A stretch of 64,000 nucleotides of DNA, from NCBI RefSeq assembly GCF_003149025.1, contig NZ_QGDV01000005.1:124001-188000 (forward strand), written 5' to 3'. The position numbers were made by a program, and so were the translations under genes. This document shows, piece after piece, positions 56,950-64,000 of this stretch; positions within the stretch are counted from its first letter, which is position 1, and every line of letters starts with the position of its first letter. This stretch comes from Rathayibacter iranicus NCPPB 2253 = VKM Ac-1602. Its GTDB lineage: Bacteria > Actinomycetota > Actinomycetes > Actinomycetales > Microbacteriaceae. The notes beneath the pieces are model-generated. The model was not told the DNA's origin. It was given only the letters and a program-made list of their open reading frames with translations, and did no database searches.

Positions 56950-58506
56950 ATGTCTGAGATCACTTCGCCCCTGGATCGCGCGCCGGACGCGCACCCGTTC
57001 ACGACCGCGACCGGGAGCGACGTCCGTGTCCGTTTCTGCCCGTCTCCTACCGGGACCCCGCACGTCGGCCTCATCCGGACCGCCCTGTTCAACTGGGCCT
57101 ACGCGCGGCACACCGGAGGCACGTTCGTTTTCCGCATCGAGGACACCGACGCCGCCCGCGACAGCGAGGAGAGCTACGAGCAGATCGTGGAGGCGCTGCG
57201 CTGGCTGAAGCTCGACTGGGACGAGGGCATCGGAGTCGGCGGCCCGCACGGTCCGTACCGCCAGTCGGAGCGCACGGATGTCTACCTCGACGTGATCCAG
57301 CGCCTGCTCGCCTCCGGCCACCTCTACGAGAGCTATTCCACGGCGGACGAGATCGACGCCCGCAACGAGGCGGCCGGCCGCGCCAAGCAGCACGGCTACG
57401 ACAACCACGACCGCGACCTCACTGACGATCAGCGCGCCGCCTTCCGCGCCGAGGGTCGAGCCCCCGCGCTGCGCCTTCGCGTCCCCGACGCCGACCTCTC
57501 CTTCGACGACCTCGTCCGCGGACCGATCACCTTCCCCGCCGGATCCTTCAGCGATTTCGTCGTGGTGCGCCCCAACGGCCAGCCGCTCTACACGCTCGTG
57601 AACCCCGTCGATGACGCGGTCATGCAGATCACCCATGTGCTCCGTGGCGAGGACATCCTGCCCTCCACCGCCCGGCAGATCGCGCTCTACCACGCGCTGA
57701 TCGACATCGGAGTCACGACCTACGTCCCGCGCTTCGGCCACCTCCCCTACGTGATGGGCGAGGGCAACAAGAAGCTCTCCAAGCGCGACCCGTCCGCCAA
57801 CCTCTTCCACCACCGCGACCGCGGCTTCATCCCCGAGGGCCTGATCAACTACCTGGCCCTGCTCGGCTGGTCGCTGACCCACGACCGCGACGTCTTCTCG
57901 ATCGACGAGATGGTCGCCGCCTTCGACGTGGCCGATGTTAATCCCAACCCCGCCCGCTTCGACCTCAAGAAGGCGGAGTCGATCAACGGCGACCACATCC
58001 GCCTCCTCGCCGTCGATGACTTCACCGAGCGGACAGTCCCGTACCTTCTCGCCGCGGGCGTGCTCGCCGGCGAGCCCACGGCCGAGCAGCGCGCCGTGCT
58101 CGATGCCGCAGCCCCACTCGTGCAGGAGCGGATCGGCCTGCTGGGGGAGGCTCCCGGGATGCTCGGCTTCCTCTTCATCACAGCGGGCGCGCTCGCCTAC
58201 GACGAGGACGCGCTCAAGGGCCTGCCCGCGAACACCGGCGAGGTGCTTGCCGCCGCGGTCGGCGCGCTCGAGCTGGTCCCCGAGGGCGAGTGGCTGACCG
58301 CCGCGATCCAGGAGGCGCTCGCCGCCGCTCTGATCGAAGGCCTCGGTCTCAAGCCGCGGATCGCCTACGGGCCGCTGCGCACTGCCATCTCCGGCCGCCG
58401 CGTCTCGCCGCCGCTGTTCGAGTCGATGGCGATCCTGGGCAAGGCCGAGTCGATCGCCCGCCTCGACCGCCTCTCGGCGCACCTCACCGCCGCCCGGTCG
58501 GCCTAA
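56950..58506 (+). CDS. gltX: glutamate-tRNA ligase
   Basis: 518 residues. Class I synthetase with the HIGH-like [10 protein letters not shown] and the KMSKS-like KKLSKRDPS. It charges tRNA-Glu, and probably tRNA-Gln too if this organism uses the GatCAB route. tRNA-Gln lies 1.1 kb downstream. Followed 2 nt later by the flavoprotein gene. Confidence 0.95.
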   Translation: MSEITSPLDRAPDAHPFTTATGSDVRVRFCPSPTGTPHVGLIRTALFNWAYARHTGGTFVFRIEDTDAARDSEESYEQIVEALRWLKLDWDEGIGVGGPHGPYRQSERTDVYLDVIQRLLASGHLYESYSTADEIDARNEAAGRAKQHGYDNHDRDLTDDQRAAFRAEGRAPALRLRVPDADLSFDDLVRGPITFPAGSFSDFVVVRPNGQPLYTLVNPVDDAVMQITHVLRGEDILPSTARQIALYHALIDIGVTTYVPRFGHLPYVMGEGNKKLSKRDPSANLFHHRDRGFIPEGLINYLALLGWSLTHDRDVFSIDEMVAAFDVADVNPNPARFDLKKAESINGDHIRLLAVDDFTERTVPYLLAAGVLAGEPTAEQRAVLDAAAPLVQERIGLLGEAPGMLGFLFITAGALAYDEDALKGLPANTGEVLAAAVGALELVPEGEWLTAAIQEALAAALIEGLGLKPRIAYGPLRTAISGRRVSPPLFESMAILGKAESIARLDRLSAHLTAARSA

Positions 58507-58508
58507 GT

Positions 58509-59489
58509 ATGCCGGAGGCGATCGGAGGCCGGTACGACGTCGTCGTCATCGGCGGCGGTCCGGCCGGGCTCTCGACAGCGCTCAACCTCGCCCGCGCGCG
58601 CCGCAGCGTACTGCTGCTCGACAGCAACCGCCCCCGGAACGCCGCCACCCTGCACTCGCACGGCTTCCTCACCCGCGACGGCATCTCCCCACTCGAACTG
58701 CGCCGCCTCGGGCGCGAGGAGTTTGAGCGCTACGAGGCCGCCGAGGTGCACAACGCCCAGGTCACCTCCGTCGAGCGCTCCGGCGGAGAGTTCGTGGTCG
58801 GTGCGCGGGGCGTCCGCGGCAGCGCCGACCGCTCCGTCATCGCGACCGCCGTCGTCGCCGCCGCAGGGCTTCTCGAGCGCCTGCCCGCCCTGCCGAGCCT
58901 GCGCGCCTACTACGGCACCGCCGTGCACAGCTGCATGGAGTGCGACGGCTACGAGAAGGCGGGGGAGGCGCTGGCCCTGATCGGCGAGACCGACGACCTC
59001 GCCGAACGCGCCATGCTCCTCTCGCAGTGGTCGACCGACCTGATCGTCTTCACCAACGGAGTCGGAGTCGTCAGCGACGCCGACGAGTCGCTGCTCGCGT
59101 CCATCGGAATCCGGGTCGAGCGTCGGCCCGTCGCCGATCTGGCGGGGGAGCGGGCCACCATGACCGGGGTGCTGCTTGCCGATGGTGACGTCGTCCCGCG
59201 CACCGGAGCCTTCGTGCGCCCCGTCTGGACCCCGGTGCTCGACTATCTCGACGCGGCCGGCCCCGAGCGCGACGCCGATGGCTTCCTCCGCGTCGATGCG
59301 GGCGGGCGCACCTCCGTCCCCGGCCTGTACGCTGCCGGCGAGGTCACCCCTCCCGGGCCGCAGCAGTTGATCGTCGCCGCCGGATCGGGTGCGCAGGTTG
59401 CCTCCGCGCTCAATCGTGACCTCGTGCGCGCTCGCCTCGGCGAGGCCGCTCCGGAGTCGGAGGGCTCTGTGGTCCGCGGCTCGATTTGA
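58509..59489 (+). CDS. thioredoxin-reductase-like FAD/NAD(P) oxidoreductase
   Basis: 326 residues. FAD site YDVVVIGGGPAGLSTALNLA, a redox pair Cys142-Met-Glu-Cys145 (HSCMECDGYE), and a C-terminal FAD motif GLYAAGEVTPPGPQQLIVAA. The NADPH motif in the middle is degenerate (LALIGETDDLAERAMLL lacks GGG). It is of the type found beside MarR/HTH genes and not the main TrxB, and its electron acceptor is unknown. Starts 2 nt after gltX. Confidence 0.85.
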   Translation: MPEAIGGRYDVVVIGGGPAGLSTALNLARARRSVLLLDSNRPRNAATLHSHGFLTRDGISPLELRRLGREEFERYEAAEVHNAQVTSVERSGGEFVVGARGVRGSADRSVIATAVVAAAGLLERLPALPSLRAYYGTAVHSCMECDGYEKAGEALALIGETDDLAERAMLLSQWSTDLIVFTNGVGVVSDADESLLASIGIRVERRPVADLAGERATMTGVLLADGDVVPRTGAFVRPVWTPVLDYLDAAGPERDADGFLRVDAGGRTSVPGLYAAGEVTPPGPQQLIVAAGSGAQVASALNRDLVRARLGEAAPESEGSVVRGSI

Positions 59490-59581
59490 GCGGGATGCCG
59501 TCCGTAGGGTACTGTCGTCTCTCGGCGCGTGGGTCTCGATCCGCTCGCCGTCTGGTCTCGGCCTCACCTCCGCGTGACCAT

Positions 59582-59653
59582 TGGGGTATGGTGTAATTGG
59601 CAACACGGCTGATTCTGGTTCAGTTGTTCTTGGTTCGAGTCCAGGTACCCCAG
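59582..59653 (+). tRNA. tRNA-Gln (anticodon CTG)
   Basis: 72 nt fold into a cloverleaf: acceptor TGGGGTA/TACCCCA, D arm GTGT/ACAC, anticodon stem GCTGA/TCAGT with loop TTCTGGT (anticodon CTG, decoding CAG), and T arm CTTGG/CCAGG with TTCGAGT loop. The CCA end is not encoded. The BREX locus begins 168 nt downstream, so this tRNA gene could have been the entry point of that island. Confidence 0.93.
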
Positions 59654-59821
59654 CCGCTTCGACATTCCGCTCATGTCCCGCTCTTTATGTCCGCATATCG
59701 AGATGATTGGAGGAGCGGTAGGGGACATCGCTCTCGATTCCCGCAAAAAGCCTGGAAGCGCAGGGACCCCCGCGGGTCGCCCTTCTCCTGATCGGGATGT
59801 CGCTTTCCGAGGGGGGGTACC

Positions 59822-60430
59822 GTGACGACTGGTCCCGCCGCTTCGTCGCGGTACGCGCTGTCGTTCACCACGGGCGGACTTCTGGAACGAGAGGCTGGCA
59901 TTCTGACGCTCGTCTACAAGGAACACCGCGATTGGGCGCAGGTCCGGCGGCTCGCGGTCGAGGGCAACCTGCTGCAGGCGCGCACCTACAGCACAGGAGT
60001 TCGCCGGGCGCGCGCGACCGTCGACCGGTTGTCCGTCCTCTCCGATCAGGAGATCGAGCTCTTCAGCGGCACCACCGCCTCGGAGCGTGCTCACCTCCTC
60101 TGGGTCGCCGCCTGCCGCCGTTTCGATCTGATCGGGGAATTTGCAGAGGAAGTCCTGCGTGAACGCTTCCTGGCACTTGCCGGTAGCGTCTCCTACGAGG
60201 ACTACGACGCGTTCTACCGCGCCAAGGCTCTGTGGCACGACGAACTTGATTCCGTCTCGCCGACGACGTACAAGAAGCTCCGGCAGGTGCTGTTCAAAAT
60301 GATGGTGGAGGCCGAGTTGCTCACGATTCAGGGTTCGATCCAGCCCGCTCTTCTCTCGGCGCGGATCGCAGACCGCCTCCGGAAGCGCACTCCGAGCGAC
60401 ATCCGCTTCTTCCCCACGATGGTGGCATGA
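59822..60430 (+). CDS. brxA: BREX protein BrxA (DUF1819)
   Basis: 202 residues from a GTG. Pattern of BrxA: YALSFTTGGLLEREAGILTL, LWVAACRRFDLIGEFAEEVL, YDAFYRAKALWHDELDSVSP. First gene of a BREX phage-defence operon; small DNA-binding protein in the type 1 system. Stop overlaps the next start (ATGA). Confidence 0.9.
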   Translation: MTTGPAASSRYALSFTTGGLLEREAGILTLVYKEHRDWAQVRRLAVEGNLLQARTYSTGVRRARATVDRLSVLSDQEIELFSGTTASERAHLLWVAACRRFDLIGEFAEEVLRERFLALAGSVSYEDYDAFYRAKALWHDELDSVSPTTYKKLRQVLFKMMVEAELLTIQGSIQPALLSARIADRLRKRTPSDIRFFPTMVA

Positions 60431-61041
60431 TGCGCTCGGGCTCCCAGCTCACTCTTCCTCAGCAGGAAGACCACCTGTACAAGGTCCTGAGCAGCAACCG
60501 TTTCCTCGGGATGGAGGGCCTCGGGAACGAGGTTGCACACTTCATCTACGATTACGACCCCACCGAAGCGATCGAGGTGGCGCAGGTGAAGAAGCGGATC
60601 TCGACGAAGCTGGAGACCGATCTCGGCATCAGGGTGCTGGAGATCAACCTCTACGACCTGTGCATCGAGTTGCTGCAAGCGCGCAACGTGTGGGACCGCG
60701 TTATGGCGGCCGAGCCGACGATGGACAAGCCCGACTTCCTCAAGATGCTCCAGAACATGCTCGATCCGCAGCTGCATCTCGCGCCAGCGATCAAGCAGCG
60801 AATGGAGGGAGAGTCGTTCCAGATCCTGTTCCTCACCGGAATCGGCGAGGTCTTCCCGTTCGTGAGGTCGCACACGGTGCTCAACAATCTGCAGACGGTC
60901 GTCTCAGACTGGCCGATGCTCCTGTTCTTCCCCGGGCGCTACGAGGTGTCGAACACGCGGGGCTCCGCACTCGTGCTGTTCGGTCAGCTCAGAGACGACT
61001 CCTTCTACCGCGCGAAGCGCATCCTCGACCAGGAGGCATGA
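60427..61041 (+). CDS. brxB: BREX protein BrxB (DUF1788)
   Basis: 204 residues. QEDHLYKVLSSNRFLGMEGL, FLTGIGEVFPFVRSHTVLNN, LLFFPGRYEVSNTRGSALVL are typical. Required for BREX defence in type 1 systems, biochemical role unclear. Overlaps brxA and is 4 nt before brxC. Confidence 0.9.
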   Translation: MMRSGSQLTLPQQEDHLYKVLSSNRFLGMEGLGNEVAHFIYDYDPTEAIEVAQVKKRISTKLETDLGIRVLEINLYDLCIELLQARNVWDRVMAAEPTMDKPDFLKMLQNMLDPQLHLAPAIKQRMEGESFQILFLTGIGEVFPFVRSHTVLNNLQTVVSDWPMLLFFPGRYEVSNTRGSALVLFGQLRDDSFYRAKRILDQEA

Positions 61042-61045
61042 CCCG

Positions 61046-63682
61046 ATGAGACTCAGCGAGATCTTCCTCAAAGACGTCACCCGTTCGATCGAGGGCGTCG
61101 TCAAGGCTGACGACGTCGACCATCTGGGAGTCGAGGTGGAGGAGTACGTCCTCACCAACGATGCCGCGAAAGGTGTGGCGCCGCTCCTGGAGGAGTACAC
61201 GAACTACACGAATGCCAACGGCGTCTGGATCTCCGGCTTCTTCGGCTCTGGCAAGTCGCACCTGCTCAAGATGCTCGCCCACCTCCTGGGGGATGTCGAG
61301 GGGCAGGTGTTTCCGCGCGAGCAGGTGAGCGAGAGCTTCCTCGCGAAGACTGGCGATGCCTTCCTCACCGCATCGCTGAGAAAGGCCGCCGCGATCCCGG
61401 CCAAGAGCCTGCTGTTCAATATCGACCAGAAGGCGACCCTCATCGCGAAAGATCAGACCGACGCGCTGCTGAAGGTGTTCGTCAAGGTCTTCGACGAGAG
61501 TCGCGGCTACTTCGGTAACGACGGGGCGGTGGCGCGGTTCGAGCAGGACCTCGACGGGCGTGGCCAGTACGACGCGTTCAAAGCCGCTTTCGCTGAGCAC
61601 GCCGGTATCGACTGGTCGCAGGGTCGCGAGCAGACCGCTCTGGAGGGTCACAACATCGACAGGGCCTTCGCCGACGTCAATGGTGGGGCGAATTCCGGCA
61701 TCATCGCGCAGTATCAGAGGTCGTATGCGGTCTCGATCGAAGACTTCGCGACCTCGGTGAGGGACTGGATCGACAAGCAGGAACCCGGATTCCGGCTCAA
61801 CTTCTACGTCGACGAGGTCGGTCAGTTCATCGCCGACGACGTCAAGCTCATGCTCAACCTCCAGACGATCGCCGAGTCGCTTAACACCAAGTGCGGTGGG
61901 AGAGCCTGGGTTTTCGTCACCTCGCAGGAGGACATGGACAAGATTATCGGCGATCGCACGCGGCAGCAGGGCAACGACTTCTCGAAGATCCAGGCTCGGT
62001 TCAGCGCGAAGGTGAAGCTGACGAGTCAGGACGTCGAAGAGGTGATCAGCAAGCGCCTGCTACAGAAGGACGCCGCTGGTGCCCAGGAGCTTCAGTCGGT
62101 CTACGCAGCGCAGGCGGCGAATTTCTCGACGATCTTCAGCTTCGTCGACGGCGCAAAGACCTATCGCAATTACGTCGATGAAGCGCGCTTCGTGAGCACG
62201 TACCCGTTCGTCACCTATCAGATCCCGATGTTCCAGGCGGCCATCGAGGGACTGTCCGACCACAACATGTTCGAGGGGAAGAACAGCTCCGTCGGCGAGC
62301 GCTCGATGCTCGGTGTCGTGCAGGAGGTCGCCAAGCGGATCGGCGACGAGCAGGTGGGCTATCTCGCGACCCTCGATCAGATGTTCGCCGGTATCAGCGC
62401 GGCGTTGAAGTCAGCGGCGCAGAGTGCGGTCCTTCAGGCTGAGAAGCACCTCCCCGACCCCGGATCGGACATCACGCGGCTCGCCAACCGCCTGCTCAAG
62501 GCGCTCTTCCTCGTGAAGTACGTCGACACGTTCAAGGCCACGCCACGCAACCTTACCGTGCTCGTGTACGACCGTTTCGGGCTCGACCTCACCAGCCTCG
62601 GGAAGCAGGTGCAGGAGGCGCTCTCGCTCCTCGAGTCGCAGTCGTACCTCCAGCGCAACGGGAATGTCTACGAGTACCTCACCAACGAGGAACAGGAGGT
62701 CGAGAAGGAGATCAAGGCGGTCGACATCGACTCCTCTGAGGTGTCGAGTAGATTCCTGCGGTACCTCTCGTTCAACATCCTCAAGACCAGCAAGCTCAAG
62801 TACCTGAAGAACGGACAGGACTTCTCCTTCGGTTACAAGCTCGACGACATCGCTCAAGGCAGGCAGCACGATCTGACCATCCACTTCATCACGCCGGCGA
62901 CGAGCTACACCGACACCGAGATCGTCGCCCAGAGCATGGGGAGAGACGAGCTGCGGGTCTTCCTCGGTCGCGACAAGCGATTGCTGACCGATGTGCGTCT
63001 CGTGCTCAAGACGGAGAAGTACATCCTGCAGCAGTCGAGGTCGGGCGGATCGCCGTCGATGCAATCGATCCTTCAGTCCAAGAAAGCGCTCAACGACGAT
63101 CGTGAGAAGGAGCTCATCGAGCGTCTGAGTCGGGCGGTCGGCAGCGCTCAGCTGATCATCAACGCCTCTCCCGTCATCTCCACCTCGCAGGACGCGATGA
63201 CCCGCGTGAGCGACGGATTCCAGGAACTCGTGGGACGGACGTATACCAGTCTCGGCCTTCTCGGGGGCAAGGTCTTTCAGGAACAGCAGGTCGGGAGCGC
63301 CGTACAGAATGAGGACGCGCTCTTCGATGCGGGCTCGCTCAGTGCGCTCACCTCACCCGGGACGGAGATGGAGTCGTGGATCATCACTCGGACGGCTCTG
63401 CATGAGCAGGTGACGATCAAGAAGGTCGTCGCACAGTTCGAGACCAAGCCGTACGGCTGGGATCTGGGGTCCATCGAGGTCGTGCTGGCATGGCTCGTCG
63501 GGAATGGCAGGGTCGCTCTGCGGGTCGACTCGAACCTCGTCGCGCGGAGCGAGGCGGCATCGCTCATCCGTAACACAGTTCATGAAGGACGAGTACCCGA
63601 CGGGCAAGTCGGACCTCATGACGGGATTCATGGTGCGTGCTCAGGCGATGGCGGAGGCGGGCGGCATGTGGGCGATGATTAA
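61046..63682 (+). pseudogene. brxC: brxC, truncated (BREX ATPase)
   Basis: N-terminal two thirds of the large BREX ATPase (family length about 1200 residues). Walker A GFFGSGKSHLLKML lies at residues 64-77, and YVDEVGQFIADD is a Walker-B-like region. The frame is BrxC-like up to about residue 843 (nt 63574, LIRN). After this it runs 35 residues through pglX sequence in the wrong frame, ending at 63682. The C-terminus is therefore lost by a deletion that joins brxC to pglX. Not expected to work. Confidence 0.85.
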
Positions 63683-64000
63683 TCTGCCCTCGTGGATGTC
63701 TCTGAAGTCGTTCGAGGACCTCCGACGTGATTTGCTCCGCGACCAGCGTCTCGCTTCGATGGCGCACCTCGGACGCGGTGTCTTCGGCTCCGACTTCGGC
63801 ACTGTCGCGTTCGTCGTCATTAACACGCCTCCGACACCGACCGCTCGGGGCGTCTACCGCCGCCTTTTCGAGCAGCACGTCGATGTGCGATCGGTCTCAA
63901 CGATCGAGGCCCTGAGGCTTATGCAAAATTCGGGTAGGGCTTCACAAAAGCCCTGGTCAGAGGCTTGTTCGCTGGGCGTGCGAGGGAATTTTGCATAAGC
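63576..64000 (+). pseudogene. pglX: pglX internal fragment (BREX methyltransferase)
   Basis: From 63576 a different frame encodes the middle of PglX: FMKDEYPTGKSDLMTGFMVR, MINLPSWMSLKSFEDLRRDL, HLGRGVFGSDFGTVAFVVIN. The N-terminal methyltransferase half is missing. At 63917 the reading frame enters an inverted-repeat element and reaches a TAA at 63996, so the 3' part is also cut off. The real pglX is about 1200 residues. The rest lies outside the window, if present. Confidence 0.82.
63917..64000. mobile_element. 84-nt inverted-repeat element inside pglX
   Basis: GCTTATGCAAAATTC (63917-63931) and its exact complement GAATTTTGCATAAGC (63986-64000) face each other at the window's end. The arms are AT-rich in a GC-rich genome and interrupt the pglX frame. 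They may be the two ends of a short MITE-like element or the terminal repeat of an insertion sequence that continues beyond the window. Confidence 0.6.

Noticed and set aside
59582-59821. tRNA-Gln as an attachment site for the BREX island
   Set aside because: Plausible, but no direct repeat of the tRNA 3' end and no integrase are visible in the window.

Overview
This window comes from a high-GC Gram-positive actinobacterium, most likely of the family Microbacteriaceae. The codon use, the GTG starts, the many 4-nt overlaps and the gene order ilvD-ilvB-ilvN-ilvC-serA, leuB-ilvE, FAH-family gene and gltX all point that way. The genus cannot be settled from the sequence alone.

Layout. 0.2-14 kb: small membrane and lipoproteins, an MscS channel, a MerR/aldo-keto reductase pair, then sugar and trehalose metabolism (GH15, zwf, otsA, otsB) and an ArsB-like transporter. 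14.2-22.1 kb: the branched-chain amino-acid genes ilvD, ilvB, ilvN and ilvC, then serA. 22.1-33.4 kb: an accessory island with a LysR regulator and a ribosomal-peptide (RiPP) cluster. A TetR/MFS pair and a secreted protein follow before the core genes resume at 36.8 kb with leuB, ilvE and an FAH-family gene. 39.9-56.7 kb: recQ, then a large glycosylation block with a heptose-nucleotide pathway (gmhB, gmhA, two hldE-like genes), three GT9, one GT2 and two retaining-type glycosyltransferases, and a SigB/F-type sigma factor. 56.9-59.7 kb: gltX, a thioredoxin-reductase-like enzyme and tRNA-Gln. 59.8-64 kb: a broken BREX phage-defence locus (brxA, brxB, brxC joined by a deletion to the middle of pglX, then an inverted repeat).

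The most exciting element is the RiPP cluster at 24.0-33.4 kb. A 52-residue precursor without cysteine ends in strictly alternating Ser/hydrophobic residues (SISISVSYSLSFSWSWSWT) with a C-terminal Thr. Its neighbours are a class V lanthipeptide-type dehydration pair (APH-fold kinase and HopA1-family lyase), a luciferase-like reductase of the kind that turns dehydroalanine into D-Ala, and a divergent iron-alcohol-dehydrogenase homologue of the kind that oxidatively decarboxylates C-terminal Thr in daptides. Together they predict a peptide of alternating D-Ala and bulky L-residues, Trp-rich towards a blocked C-terminus: a ribosomal analogue of the gramicidin beta-helix channel. Two ABC transporters and a PLDc_N membrane protein would export it or protect the producer.

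The intergenic spaces also carry a family of imperfect palindromes (five copies), other long hairpins and short tandem repeats.
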